In this document: positions 9,443-18,391 of the stretch, one piece after another
Layout: each line of letters opens with the position of its first letter
Numbering within the stretch: the first letter of the stretch is position 1
NCBI RefSeq assembly: GCF_000212395.1
Contig: NC_015499.1
Coordinates: 1,834,866 to 1,898,865 of the forward strand
From: Thermodesulfobium narugense DSM 14796
Lineage (GTDB): Bacteria > Thermodesulfobiota > Thermodesulfobiia > Thermodesulfobiales > Thermodesulfobiaceae
Reading direction: 5' to 3'
Length of the DNA: 64,000 nt
Notes under the pieces: generated by a model
Told to the model about the DNA's origin: nothing
What the model saw: the letters and a program-made list of their open reading frames with translations, nothing else
Databases searched by the model: none
Program-made: the position numbers and the translations under genes

Positions 9443-10636
9443 CTAATTAACCATTATTTGAATGTGTAAGGGACCAATTGCATAAGTATCTTCTGCTGCA
9501 AGAATACTAACCTTGACTTTACTCTGATAGGATAAATTTTTAATATTTCTTATCGCATTATAAAGAACAGGATATGATACGTTCCCAACAGTTCCGGTTA
9601 AAGGATCTGGAACAATCCCCCTTAACTTCGCTACGTGATTGGTCTCTTGTAACAAGAGTCCTAGTTTAGCAAGAAGCAAATTGCTGTCAAGATTTGGATC
9701 TATTTCAGCAGATACTATTGTTTCATCCTTTCTAAAAACAAGATTGTTTTCAAAAACTTGAAGAGAGGCAAGAATATGTTTCTCACCAACCACAACGTTG
9801 CCCTCAGAAAGTATCCTCACCGCAAATTGAATATTGTTTCTTGCCATCAAGTTAATAGAATCAACAATATTTTGCTTTGGGATAAAAAGAACAGTATCAG
9901 TATTTTTTAGCCCCAATTCATTTACAAGAATAGAGTTGGTCCTTTGTATAAAATCATTTAGTTCACTTTCACACATCGTTTTGTCTCCGCCCTGAATTAT
10001 TGTTTGAGCAATTATTTGATGTGCCTCAAATTGAAGCTTGCCTGTCCTAAGAGACTGAATTGATGTTTTTAGCTTATCTAGCAAGGCTCTCGAAGAACTA
10101 ATATCGTTTAATAAATTTTCTTTTTCAGAATTTAAAGAAGCAATTTTTTCATCCAGCAAGGATTTTTGATATTCCATTTCTTTTATATGAGAAAGAGCTA
10201 GTTTATTTTCGTTTTTTAGATTTATAGTATCTAAAATAAGTTTTCGCTTTTCATTATTGACGTTATCTAGATCAAGCTTAAGATTTTTCAATTCATCTGA
10301 ACTTTTATTGTACTCCTGTAAAAGCCTATCCTTTTCTTGTGCCAAATTATTTTTTTCTTTTGTGAGAACAGAAATCTCTTCTTTTAAGGTCTGAAGACCA
10401 AAAAGAGCTACTCTCGCATTTTGAGAAAGAGAAAGCATAACAACAACAGTTATTGCAGCTATTAAAATTCCTGAACTAACAGACATAAAGGTTGCAGTAT
10501 GTTTAGGTCTTAGACCAAAAATAGAAAGCTTTTTTTTGCCAGCTTTTTTCCCTAATTTATCTGCGATGTAGGCAACTACCGCGCTAAGAACAAGAAGAAT
10601 TGGTATAAAATAGAACCCTAATTCTAAGTGTCCCAC
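9443..10636 (-). CDS. DUF3084-like coiled-coil membrane protein
   Basis: A 397-residue protein. Its first helix (about 5-25) and second helix (about 52-72) are membrane-embedded and separated by the basic loop KLGKKAGKKKLSIFGLRPKHTA. Residues about 80-195 form a long coiled coil rich in Lys, Glu, Leu and Asn. The C-terminal 190 residues form a soluble domain ending in AEDTYAIGPLHIQIMVN. The pattern matches the DUF3084/COG4372 family of unknown function. The start codon is GTG within the last codons of the LptF/G gene (13-base overlap), so it is translationally coupled to envelope transport genes. Confidence 0.75.
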   Translation of the reverse strand: MGHLELGFYFIPILLVLSAVVAYIADKLGKKAGKKKLSIFGLRPKHTATFMSVSSGILIAAITVVVMLSLSQNARVALFGLQTLKEEISVLTKEKNNLAQEKDRLLQEYNKSSDELKNLKLDLDNVNNEKRKLILDTINLKNENKLALSHIKEMEYQKSLLDEKIASLNSEKENLLNDISSSRALLDKLKTSIQSLRTGKLQFEAHQIIAQTIIQGGDKTMCESELNDFIQRTNSILVNELGLKNTDTVLFIPKQNIVDSINLMARNNIQFAVRILSEGNVVVGEKHILASLQVFENNLVFRKDETIVSAEIDPNLDSNLLLAKLGLLLQETNHVAKLRGIVPDPLTGTVGNVSYPVLYNAIRNIKNLSYQSKVKVSILAAEDTYAIGPLHIQIMVN

Positions 10637-11721
10637 TTGACAACCATAAATATCCCAAAGATTGTAATTAATATGTCCGCTCCGAATGAAGCTATAAAGG
10701 GAGGAAGGTAACTCATATAACCTAGGGTTGTAAACAGGCTAAAAATTAGATAATAGAAAAGAACAGTAGTTATAGCAATGCCAAAACCTATAGCAGATGA
10801 CTTTCTTTCAGAAGCTATTCCAAAAGCTACACCTATACATGCAAAAGCAAAACACGCAAATGGAAGAGAAAGTTTGTTATATAAATCAACGTACAAAGAC
10901 TTATCGACAATGTCTTTGGAATTTGAAAGATAGCTCAATAACTCAAAAAAGCTCATATCTCTAGGCTTTTTTGTAGGCAAAGCCTTTACAGTTTGAGGCA
11001 AAACCCCAAGAGGAACAATTAATTTTTCGAAATCAAGTCTCCCCACAATAATTCCATCCTTTGAAAATTCATAAGACAATCCCTTTGATGCTACCCATCT
11101 GTTACCTGTAAATGAAAGTTCACTTGAATAAATTGTTCTTTTCAAAAACTCATTGTCAAATTCCTGAATATAAACGTCTTGTAAAGACATTGTAGCAGGT
11201 TTATAGTCTTTTGCGAAGATTATAAATTTTGGTTGAGGGCTATCAGGAGGCAACTTAAATAAAACATTTTGCCTTTCGGTATTAAGCTCTTTTTTTAGGT
11301 CCTTTGCAATAATATATCTACTTTTATCTAACAGAGGATAGGCTAGTTTTTCAAATGTAAAAAAAGAGACTGTTGAAAAAATAATGCCAATTATTATAAA
11401 GGGCAAAGAAAATTTGAAAATAGACAAGCCTGCAGATCTTAAAGCTACAAGCTCCCAATTTGATGAAATCCTGGAAACTGCCATCAAAACACCTAAAAGA
11501 GTTGCCATTGGAAAAGCAAACGCTATAGAATAAGGCAGCCCACAAGCAGCAAGTTTTGCGCCTGTCAAAAACGACCCTTGATTATCAGCAACTAATTTTA
11601 TGGTTCTCATTGATTCCCCAGCCAACATCAATCCAGAAAACGCAAGAAGGCCAAAGAAAAAAAAAGGTAAAAAATCTTTCAATATATAAGACCAAAAAAG
11701 TTTATTTAAAAGAAGCCTCAT
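10624..11721 (-). CDS. LptF/LptG (YjgP/YjgQ) family permease
   Basis: A 365-residue inner-membrane permease of the lipopolysaccharide exporter. It has three N-terminal helices, a periplasmic jellyroll-like domain (about 130-240; FKLPPDSPQPKFIIFAKDYK) and three C-terminal helices including ACIGVAFGIASERKSSAIGFG. In the characterised system LptF and LptG form a heterodimer with ATPase LptB. Only one such permease gene is present here and no lptB, so partners must be elsewhere or this one forms a homodimer. Its ATG overlaps the stop of the LptA-like gene (ATGA), so both are co-translated. Presence of this pair argues for a diderm envelope. Confidence 0.93.
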   Translation of the reverse strand: MRLLLNKLFWSYILKDFLPFFFFGLLAFSGLMLAGESMRTIKLVADNQGSFLTGAKLAACGLPYSIAFAFPMATLLGVLMAVSRISSNWELVALRSAGLSIFKFSLPFIIIGIIFSTVSFFTFEKLAYPLLDKSRYIIAKDLKKELNTERQNVLFKLPPDSPQPKFIIFAKDYKPATMSLQDVYIQEFDNEFLKRTIYSSELSFTGNRWVASKGLSYEFSKDGIIVGRLDFEKLIVPLGVLPQTVKALPTKKPRDMSFFELLSYLSNSKDIVDKSLYVDLYNKLSLPFACFAFACIGVAFGIASERKSSAIGFGIAITTVLFYYLIFSLFTTLGYMSYLPPFIASFGADILITIFGIFMVVKWDT

Positions 11722-12284
11722 TGTCCTGTGTTTGTATTAGTTTCAGAAGAATTGTTCGTATCTTTTTTTGAAGAAGTTTCTACGTTGGCTGACTTCACGT
11801 TTGTTCCTTCAATCTTACCTGTTTTTAAATTTATAGAAAACTTATCACCTGTCATTCTGGAAGAAGAAGAACCAATTGAAGCGTTTCCAATTAATGTAGC
11901 TATATCATCAGACAAAGTTAGCTCGTTACAGGAAAAAGAATATTCTTTATAAACTCCGTCTTTAACGTTAAAGGCATCTACATTAGTTTTGTTATCTGAT
12001 TTCTTCAAAATAATTTTTTTCGCTAGAAAACTTACATCTTTTCCACTTAATTTGCCATTAAAAAGGTCTAGGACAGATGTATTAGGATAATATTCTGCCT
12101 TTTCACCAGTAAACTCGTAGTCCTTGTAAGTAATTACAACATTTCCCTCGGCAACCCAAGTGCCAGAGCCAAAATCAAGATATACTTGATCTGCTTTTAC
12201 ATTTGGAGTTTCAGCAAAAGAAATGCCTGTAAGCAAAAACAATGTTACAAAAAAAACTAAAAAAATTCTTATAAAATTCAACAT
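11718..12284 (-). CDS. LptA/OstA-like periplasmic lipopolysaccharide transport protein
   Basis: About 188 residues: a signal peptide (FIRIFLVFFVTLFLLTGISFA) followed by OstA/LptA-type repeats, for example VYLDFGSGTWVAEGNVVITYKDYEFTGEKAEYYPN, which would make the beta-jellyroll slide connecting inner and outer membranes. The tail is Ser/Asn/Thr-rich. I place the start at the ATG at 12284; the GGAGGG just upstream leaves only about 2 bases, so the adjacent TTG at 12281 is equally possible, while a longer frame from 12335 would bury the signal peptide. It is the first gene of the lptA-lptF/G-DUF3084-nfeD-slipin run. Confidence 0.85.
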   Translation of the reverse strand: MLNFIRIFLVFFVTLFLLTGISFAETPNVKADQVYLDFGSGTWVAEGNVVITYKDYEFTGEKAEYYPNTSVLDLFNGKLSGKDVSFLAKKIILKKSDNKTNVDAFNVKDGVYKEYSFSCNELTLSDDIATLIGNASIGSSSSRMTGDKFSINLKTGKIEGTNVKSANVETSSKKDTNNSSETNTNTGQ

Positions 12285-12441
12285 TCCCTCCAAAATTAAG
12301 GTTTTAATTTTAAAGCTATTATTTTTAGCTATCAACTATATTAAATACATTATATATTATAAATGAAATAAGATTAGATTAATTTTAAAAAAGCATAAGC
12401 TTTACACTTGAACAATTATAAATATCCTTTTAAACATCTGG

Positions 12442-12492
12442 TTGACAAAAACCAACAATTATACTAAACTTTAATTGTTAGTCAAAACTAAC
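12442..12492 (+). promoter_or_regulatory. feo promoter with overlapping inverted repeat
   Basis: TTGACA at 12442-12447 and TAAACT at 12465-12470 are 17 bases apart. Just downstream GTTAG (12477-12481) and CTAAC (12488-12492) form a perfect inverted repeat with a 6-base centre, located around the expected transcription start and ahead of GGAGG (12496-12500). A metal-dependent repressor (DtxR/IdeR or Fur class) is a reasonable guess for an iron-uptake operon, but the repeat does not exactly match either classical box. Confidence 0.5.
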
Positions 12493-12507
12493 TTTGGAGG
12501 AAAAATT

Positions 12508-12684
12508 ATGGATATTTTATTTATTTTATTAGTAGGCATTGTTTCCTTTTTTGTGTTATATAAAATTTTCTCAAAAAGAAAAACTATATGCGACAGTTGT
12601 CCCAACAAAGCTTGTAAAACAAAAGATTTTAACTGCTGTGATCTAGAAACCTTTCCCAAGGAGGAAAAAGATGGTTCTAAATAA
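12508..12684 (+). CDS. FeoB-associated Cys-rich membrane protein
   Basis: A 58-residue protein beginning MDILFILLVGIVSFFVLY, a single membrane helix, followed by a basic patch and five Cys in CDSCPNKACKTKDFNCC. This shape and its place directly ahead of feoA-feoB match the FeoB-associated Cys-rich family (PF12669), a FeoC-like accessory of bacterial ferrous iron transport. The ATG at 12508 is preceded by GGAGG at 12496-12500; an upstream in-frame start at 12475 lacks a ribosome site and would overlap the putative operator. Its end overlaps feoA by 14 bases. Confidence 0.88.
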   Translation: MDILFILLVGIVSFFVLYKIFSKRKTICDSCPNKACKTKDFNCCDLETFPKEEKDGSK

Positions 12685-12898
12685 GGCATTAAAAAACAAA
12701 AAGTATAGAGTAATTGACATAAAACTAGATGAAAAGCTTGCAAGAAGACTTCAAGAGTTGGGAATAGTAAAAGGCGGAAAAATTCACATGATAAGAAAGG
12801 CTCCTCTAGGAGATCCTATACACATCTGCGTAAACGGTCAAAATATTTCGCTAAGGAATTCGGTTTGTTCAGGCATCGTTATAGAAGAAGACAAATAG
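12671..12898 (+). CDS. feoA: Ferrous iron transport protein A
   Basis: A 75-residue SH3-like FeoA-domain protein (YRVIDIKLDEKLARRLQELG, then KGGKIHMIRKAPLGDPIHI and a C-terminal NISLRNSVCSGIVIEE). AAGGAGG lies 6 bases before the ATG, inside the preceding Cys-rich gene. FeoA is a small cytoplasmic partner needed for FeoB-dependent Fe(II) uptake. It overlaps feoB by 34 bases if feoB starts at the TTG at 12865. Confidence 0.95.
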   Translation: MVLNKALKNKKYRVIDIKLDEKLARRLQELGIVKGGKIHMIRKAPLGDPIHICVNGQNISLRNSVCSGIVIEEDK

Positions 12899-15027
12899 CC
12901 AACTTAAGCGAAAAAATCGTAAAGGTCGCTTTTGTAGGCAACCCAAATGTGGGAAAATCTGCACTTATAAACGCACTTTCCGGATCGAATCTAAAGGTTG
13001 GCAATTGGCCGGGAGTTACAGTCGAAAAAAAGGAAGCAAACATTATTATAAATAACCAGATGTTTTCACTGGTAGACTTGCCAGGTGCATATTCTTTAAA
13101 CCCTTTTTCTTTAGAAGAAAAAATAACAAGAGATTTCTTAATCAAAGAAAGACCAGATGTAATAGTAAACGTAGTAGATAGTAATCAACTCGAAAAAAGT
13201 CTTTTCTTAACTTTTGCTTTATCAGAATTTGAAATACCTATGGTAATAGCTCTAAACTTTTTTGACGAAATGATCAAAAACAAAACAGAAATAGACATTA
13301 AAAAATTAAGAGACATTTTATCAATAGAAGTAGTTCCTACATCAGGAATAAAAGGAATAGGAATAGATGAGCTTAAAAAAGCGATTTACAAAAGTGTAAG
13401 CGAAAGAGATTTGCCAAATATCTTATTCGAAGAAAAACTCGATAAAAGATTTAAGCGAATTAAAGAAATATTATCTGATAAGAAAGAGAAATTGGGTTAT
13501 CCTTTATCTTTTGTAGCTGCAAGAATTCTAGAAAACGATCAGCAAGTGATAAGTGAGCTAAACGACAAAAAGCTTCTCGATAAAGGTATTTTAGAGCTTG
13601 CTGTTGACAACACAACATATATCGAATCAAGATACAAACTTATATCCTCAATATGCAAAAAGATTTTGGTAAGACACAAAGACAGCAATGAAATAACTCA
13701 AAAAATTGATTCAATACTTTTGAATAAATTTTTCGGCTTGCCACTCTTTTTCATAATGATGTTTATAGTATTCAAACTTACCTTTGATCTGTCAAAACCA
13801 TTTGTAGACTTTACCAGTTATTTCATAAATGACTACGTTGGAAAGTATACAATTTATCTTCTCTGGTTTTTGCCAGATATACTCAAATCACTTATAAAGG
13901 AAGCCATTATAGGCGGTGTAGGTTCGGTAATAAGCTTTTTTCCACTAATAGGGGTATTTTTTTTGTTTATATCAATTCTTGAAGAAAGCGGTTACATGAC
14001 GAGAGCAGCTTTTCTTATTGACAAACTCATGAGTTCAATTGGTCTAAGTGGCAAAGTTTTTATTCCTCTTATACTTGGTTTTGGATGTAATGTTCCTGCT
14101 ATTTACGCCACAAGAGGTCTTGATTCCCAAAAGGATAGGCTTCTTGCTGGTCTTATGATACCTTTAATGTCTTGTTCAGCAAGATTGCCAGTATATCTTT
14201 TGTTTACTGCTGCTTTTTTTGAAAACTTTAAAGAATTAGTAATACTTTGTCTATACTTCCTGGGAGCCTTTATTGCAATAATACTTGTCATATTACTACA
14301 ACTTGCAGTCCCATCTCTAAAGATGGACTCCACGCCGTTCATATTAGAACTTCCACCATACAGAATCCCTCCTCTAAAATTTCTCTTGAAACTCACAGGT
14401 TTTAGAGTAAAGTCTTTCGTAAGAAAGGCCGGGTCGGTAATACTATTCACAATGATACTTGTGTGGAGCGTAAATTCTTTACCATACAACGCACCTAGCG
14501 GCGAAAGTTATCTTGCACAAGGTTCAAAAGCAATTTCGTTTATATTTGCTCCTGCAGGTTTTGATAAATGGGAAGCGGTCGCAACCCTTTTGCCAAGCGT
14601 AGTTGCCAAAGAAGCGGTCATTGGAACTCTGGGTCAGATACTTGAAGGAGAGCAAGGAAATTCAAATACAGCCAAAGATTCGGAAGAATACAATTTTCTA
14701 AGCGATACTTCAAAGGTAGCTGTAAGGTTTAAGGATTCTTTTATTGAAGCTGCTTCAAATCTCTTAAATTTCTTTACAATTCAATCATTTCAGGAAAAAG
14801 AAAAAGATGAAGGACTTATCAACAGGCTAAAAACTTTATTTACCCCACTTTCAGCTCTTTCATTTATGATATTCATTTTACTCTTTGTACCATGCATTGT
14901 TACTATTAGCGTTTTAATTCAAGAATACGGAATAAAATGGACTATATTTGAAATCTGTATGCTACTGTTTATTTCATATAGCGTTTCTACCCTTGTTTAT
15001 CAAGCTGGGAAATTATTTGTGCACTGA
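12865..15027 (+). CDS. feoB: Ferrous iron transporter B
   Basis: A 720-residue GTP-dependent Fe(II) transporter. The N-terminal G domain shows GNPNVGKS (G1), GNWPGVTVE (G2) and DLPGAYSL (G3). A helical GDI-like domain follows (about 180-270), then two Gate-type membrane blocks with GFGCNVPAIYATR and SCSARLPVY, both conserved in FeoB. The reading frame can only start upstream at TTG 12865 (AAGGA at 12853-12857), inside feoA; an ATG nearer the G domain is absent. The frame is intact. Activity under anoxic conditions, where iron is ferrous, is expected. The last 15 bases overlap the convergent comF-like gene. Confidence 0.97.
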   Translation: MFRHRYRRRQIANLSEKIVKVAFVGNPNVGKSALINALSGSNLKVGNWPGVTVEKKEANIIINNQMFSLVDLPGAYSLNPFSLEEKITRDFLIKERPDVIVNVVDSNQLEKSLFLTFALSEFEIPMVIALNFFDEMIKNKTEIDIKKLRDILSIEVVPTSGIKGIGIDELKKAIYKSVSERDLPNILFEEKLDKRFKRIKEILSDKKEKLGYPLSFVAARILENDQQVISELNDKKLLDKGILELAVDNTTYIESRYKLISSICKKILVRHKDSNEITQKIDSILLNKFFGLPLFFIMMFIVFKLTFDLSKPFVDFTSYFINDYVGKYTIYLLWFLPDILKSLIKEAIIGGVGSVISFFPLIGVFFLFISILEESGYMTRAAFLIDKLMSSIGLSGKVFIPLILGFGCNVPAIYATRGLDSQKDRLLAGLMIPLMSCSARLPVYLLFTAAFFENFKELVILCLYFLGAFIAIILVILLQLAVPSLKMDSTPFILELPPYRIPPLKFLLKLTGFRVKSFVRKAGSVILFTMILVWSVNSLPYNAPSGESYLAQGSKAISFIFAPAGFDKWEAVATLLPSVVAKEAVIGTLGQILEGEQGNSNTAKDSEEYNFLSDTSKVAVRFKDSFIEAASNLLNFFTIQSFQEKEKDEGLINRLKTLFTPLSALSFMIFILLFVPCIVTISVLIQEYGIKWTIFEICMLLFISYSVSTLVYQAGKLFVH

Positions 15028-15639
15028 GTTTTTATAATTTTCCCAAAAAACTGGTGAAACAGCAAAGGTCAAAGAATAAACTATTTTAGAACCTGATCTG
15101 GTTAGCTCTTTATATGCGCTTCTTAAGGTTGCTCCTGAAGTAATAACGTCATCAATTAGTAATATTTTTTCAGGGCTAAATTCTGCCTTAAAGCAGTTTT
15201 CTACGTTAAGGCGTCTTTCACCAAAGTACAAAAGATGTTGTTTTTTCGTTTCCTTTATCTTCTGAAATCTATATATAGGAAGCTTTTTCTCTCTAGAAAT
15301 ATTATTTACAATTCTGTCAAGATGTGAGCGTCCAAACCTGTCATCAGGAATACACGAAATATAAAACCCTTCAAACTTTTTGTCCTTTAGAAATTTCAGA
15401 ACTAACTTAGATATCACTTCCATTGCTATCGTGTTTGACTTTGCTTTTATCACTAAATCTTTAAACTTGTCTTTATATATCCCAATAGCAAAAGACTTCC
15501 GAAAGGGGGGATAAAAAAATTCAAATGCGTTTTCAAACGTTGAAACACAGTTTGGGCAAACATATTCAAGGCTTAAATCGTCACATAAAATACAATGCCC
15601 TCCAAATAGGAGGGCAAAAAAATCTTTTAAGGCTTTCAA
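15013..15639 (-). CDS. ComF-family phosphoribosyltransferase-like protein
   Basis: A 208-residue protein with an N-terminal Cys pair region (CILCDD and CPNC, a zinc ribbon) and a C-terminal phosphoribosyltransferase fold with ILLIDDVITSGATLRSAYKEL, which contains the PRPP-binding DD-x-TSG-T loop. This is the ComFC/GntX layout; ComFC supports DNA uptake and recombination in competent bacteria. The start lies 23 bases downstream of the metK stop, so it is probably co-transcribed with metK. No other competence gene is visible nearby. Confidence 0.88.
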   Translation of the reverse strand: MKALKDFFALLFGGHCILCDDLSLEYVCPNCVSTFENAFEFFYPPFRKSFAIGIYKDKFKDLVIKAKSNTIAMEVISKLVLKFLKDKKFEGFYISCIPDDRFGRSHLDRIVNNISREKKLPIYRFQKIKETKKQHLLYFGERRLNVENCFKAEFSPEKILLIDDVITSGATLRSAYKELTRSGSKIVYSLTFAVSPVFWENYKNSVHK

Positions 15640-15661
15640 GGTTAAACTCTGGATTTAAACT

Positions 15662-16855
15662 CTAATTTAAACCCTTCTTAAGTTCCTCAACCTTGTCTAA
15701 TTTCTCCCAGCTAACCCCCAGATCAACTCTACCCATATGACCATAAGCAGCAAGTGGCCTATATATGGGACGTCTGAGATCTAACTGATTGATAATAGAT
15801 CTTGGTCTAAAATCAAAAACATCCCTAACTAGTTCTTCTATTCTCTCCTCTGGCACATTATTAGTGCCAAAAGTATCTATCATTATAGAAAGCGGATTAG
15901 CTTTCCCTATAGCATAGGAAACTTGAATCTCAACCCTTGATGCAAGTCCTGCAGCCACAATGTTTTTCGCTACGTATCTTGCATAATATGCACCAGATCT
16001 ATCAACCTTTGTAGGATCTTTGCCAGAAAAAGCTCCTCCTCCATGTCTAGCCATACCTCCATAAGTATCAACAATTATTTTTCTACCAGTCAAACCAGAA
16101 TCTCCTTGCGGACCGCCAATTACAAACCTTCCAGAGGGATTAATTAATATCTTCATTGAATCATCTCTTAAATTCTCTGGAATTACTGGCATAATAACCT
16201 TTTCTATAACTTCTTTTTCAATTTCTTCATTTTCAATATCGGGCTTATGCTGAGTAGATATTAGAACGGTATCAACTCTTATTGGCCTAAAACCCTCGTA
16301 CTCTACAGTAACCTGAGTTTTGCCATCAGGTCTTAAAAAGGGAATTATTCTATTTTTCCTGACAAAAGCTAGTCTTTTGGCCAAATTATGGGCAAGTGTA
16401 ATCGGGAGTGGCATATATTCTTCTGTCTCATCACAGGCAAATCCGTATACCATTCCCTGATCGCCTGCTCCAAGCTCTTCTTCAGGCGCACTCACTTTTT
16501 CACCACGTTTTTCTAAAGCCACGTCAACTCCATGAGCTATATCGGGTGATTGTGGATCTATAGAGGTCAGAACCGCACAGGTTTCGCTATCAAATCCGTA
16601 CTTTGCCCTAGTATAACCAACCTCTTTGATAGTCTTTCTGATAATACTAGGAATATCCACATACGTCTTTGTAGTGATCTGCCCAACCACTAGCACCAAC
16701 CCTGTAGCAACAGTAGTCTCAGCCGCAACTCTCCCCGCTGGATCATCTTCTATTATTGCGTCCAGAATGGCATCAGAAATTTGATCTGCAATCTTATCTG
16801 GGTGGCCTTCTGTAACAGATTCTGAGGTGAAAAAATAATGCTTGTTTTGGATCAA
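15662..16855 (-). CDS. metK: S-adenosylmethionine synthase
   Basis: A 397-residue enzyme forming AdoMet from methionine and ATP. Diagnostic motifs are [20 protein letters not shown] (ATP-binding His), [12 protein letters not shown] (methionine/ATP loop) and [19 protein letters not shown] (P-loop-like). The length is normal. The start codon is TTG (16853-16855), with AGGAGG 8 bases upstream; there is no ATG ahead of the conserved TSE motif. A consensus-like promoter precedes it. I looked for a SAM riboswitch in the 115-base leader and saw none. Confidence 0.98.
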   Translation of the reverse strand: MIQNKHYFFTSESVTEGHPDKIADQISDAILDAIIEDDPAGRVAAETTVATGLVLVVGQITTKTYVDIPSIIRKTIKEVGYTRAKYGFDSETCAVLTSIDPQSPDIAHGVDVALEKRGEKVSAPEEELGAGDQGMVYGFACDETEEYMPLPITLAHNLAKRLAFVRKNRIIPFLRPDGKTQVTVEYEGFRPIRVDTVLISTQHKPDIENEEIEKEVIEKVIMPVIPENLRDDSMKILINPSGRFVIGGPQGDSGLTGRKIIVDTYGGMARHGGGAFSGKDPTKVDRSGAYYARYVAKNIVAAGLASRVEIQVSYAIGKANPLSIMIDTFGTNNVPEERIEELVRDVFDFRPRSIINQLDLRRPIYRPLAAYGHMGRVDLGVSWEKLDKVEELKKGLN

Positions 16856-16890
16856 TTTTTGTACCTCCTGAAGATTAAATTTTAATTCAC

Positions 16891-16919
16891 ATTATCAAAT
16901 ATTTATTACAAAATTGCAA
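16891..16919 (-). promoter_or_regulatory. Putative sigma-70 promoter of metK
   Basis: Read on the reverse strand, TTGCAA (16914-16919) and GATAAT (16891-16896) are separated by 17 bases, close to the housekeeping consensus. The start of transcription would be some 30 bases before the metK TTG codon. Confidence 0.55.
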
Positions 16920-16970
16920 GCATTACAATTTATTTGTGTTAATAGAATTCGCATTTCAAGTAAACTAGCC

Positions 16971-18221
16971 CTATTCTGTTGCCCAATTATTAATAGCGTT
17001 GTTTATGTCAGGCCAGACCTCAGGAACTAAGTCAGAAAGAACCTTCCCCTCTTCAAAGAGAATTTGTTTCCTAGTGACCCACGTTTCGTTTTGGTGTAAA
17101 TGAAAAGATATTTCTTTTTTTATCTCGTCTGACCAAACTGTTCTCCCTTCCACATCAATCAACTTGAAGTCCACGTTCATAAGAATCTTCTTTTTTGGAG
17201 ATAAAGACAAAAATCTTCCAACCCACCAGGAGCCACCAAAAGATGGTAGACTTAAAAGATCAAGAATAGCTCCAGGACTTGATGCTATTGGCTGGGGCAA
17301 TAAAAGAGGTTGAGGAAAGTTTGGGACGTGAGATATAGTTGTGACCAAAAAGAGCGTTTCTTCAGGCTTAAAGCCCATTTTGTCTGCTATAAAGGCTCTT
17401 GAATCAGTAGTCATATTCACAGGATTAAATGCTGCAACATCTTGAAAGGATAAAAGCATAACATCACTTTTATATTTTTTTAAAGAATCTACAAACATCT
17501 TCATAGGAAAAGGTATTTCTTCATAAGAAGCAAGATATATTCCATTTTTTGCTTGCGGGGGAAAAACTATAATTGATGGTACAACTCCCGAAGTCTTTTT
17601 CTCGAGAGGATAATATGGAGCATTTAGTATCCTAACTCCAGACAAAAAAGGCTTTAATGCGGTTTTTATCTCGCTGTGTAAGTATTGAAGATATTCTATC
17701 TCTCTAATCCTTTGTGGAAATCCACCAGGCAAATATTTGACAGGACCAGAATTAAAAGTTTTTATATTCCTTTGAGCTACTCCATAAATTAAATCTCCAG
17801 TCTTTGCGTTATAAATTCTTATTTCAAGCCATATATTGATTTCATATTTATCAAAAATTAAATTTGGAAGACTAACAATATCAACAAGGTGTATAATTGG
17901 CAATACTACTATATCGTCATTCTTAACACTTCCTAAGGCAAAGTATGCGCAAGACATAATAAATTCCTTATTTATCCCTTTAAATTTCTTTTCAAACAAT
18001 TTAACATCATCAGCATCCACGTATTTAAGAGAATATCCAGGAAGTGTGTTGTCAAAAGCTCTTATTTGCGATTCAGAGTATCCAGGATCTTCGTCCAAAA
18101 AAGTCGTCTCAGCAAGATAAGGAAGTATTACAGCCTTTTTCCCATCAATAGGACCTGCATTAGCCTTTGGAACAAGGGTGTAAAAAACTAAAAATACTAT
18201 TAACAAAATTTTCAATCTCAT
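16971..18221 (-). CDS. Conserved-looking secreted protein of unknown function
   Basis: I do not recognise this 416-residue protein. It begins with a clear signal peptide (MRLKILLIVFLVFYTLVPKANA) with an Ala-x-Ala cleavage site, so it should be exported. The mature part has alternating strands and helices, Pro-rich segments (FPQPLLLPQPIASSPG) and a late strand-rich section (ILMNVDFKLIDVEGRTVWSDE) reminiscent of a periplasmic or lipoprotein-like assembly domain, in which a GRTVW-type phrase is common. There are no catalytic motifs that I can name. It stands alone between metK and the chemoreceptor gene. Confidence 0.65.
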   Translation of the reverse strand: MRLKILLIVFLVFYTLVPKANAGPIDGKKAVILPYLAETTFLDEDPGYSESQIRAFDNTLPGYSLKYVDADDVKLFEKKFKGINKEFIMSCAYFALGSVKNDDIVVLPIIHLVDIVSLPNLIFDKYEINIWLEIRIYNAKTGDLIYGVAQRNIKTFNSGPVKYLPGGFPQRIREIEYLQYLHSEIKTALKPFLSGVRILNAPYYPLEKKTSGVVPSIIVFPPQAKNGIYLASYEEIPFPMKMFVDSLKKYKSDVMLLSFQDVAAFNPVNMTTDSRAFIADKMGFKPEETLFLVTTISHVPNFPQPLLLPQPIASSPGAILDLLSLPSFGGSWWVGRFLSLSPKKKILMNVDFKLIDVEGRTVWSDEIKKEISFHLHQNETWVTRKQILFEEGKVLSDLVPEVWPDINNAINNWATE

Positions 18222-18391
18222 GTTAGTATTTTATCAAAAAAAGTTAAAAATTAATTAAGATATATATTAACTATTCTGAATATTTAGAAAACTTAACTTT
18301 TTGTAGTATACCAAGATTAGATGTTAAAATTCATTAAGTAACTTATTAATTAAAATATTTTATATTTAATAAAAGCTATTAGGAGGAGTAA

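Noticed and set aside
12471-12743. Reverse-strand 90-codon frame over the feo leader
   Set aside because: It is a shadow of the FeoB-associated and feoA genes, which have ribosome sites, family motifs and operon order on the + strand.
16856-16970. SAM riboswitch ahead of metK
   Set aside because: The leader is short and AT-rich; I see no SAM-I, SAM-II or SAM-IV conserved blocks or terminator stem.
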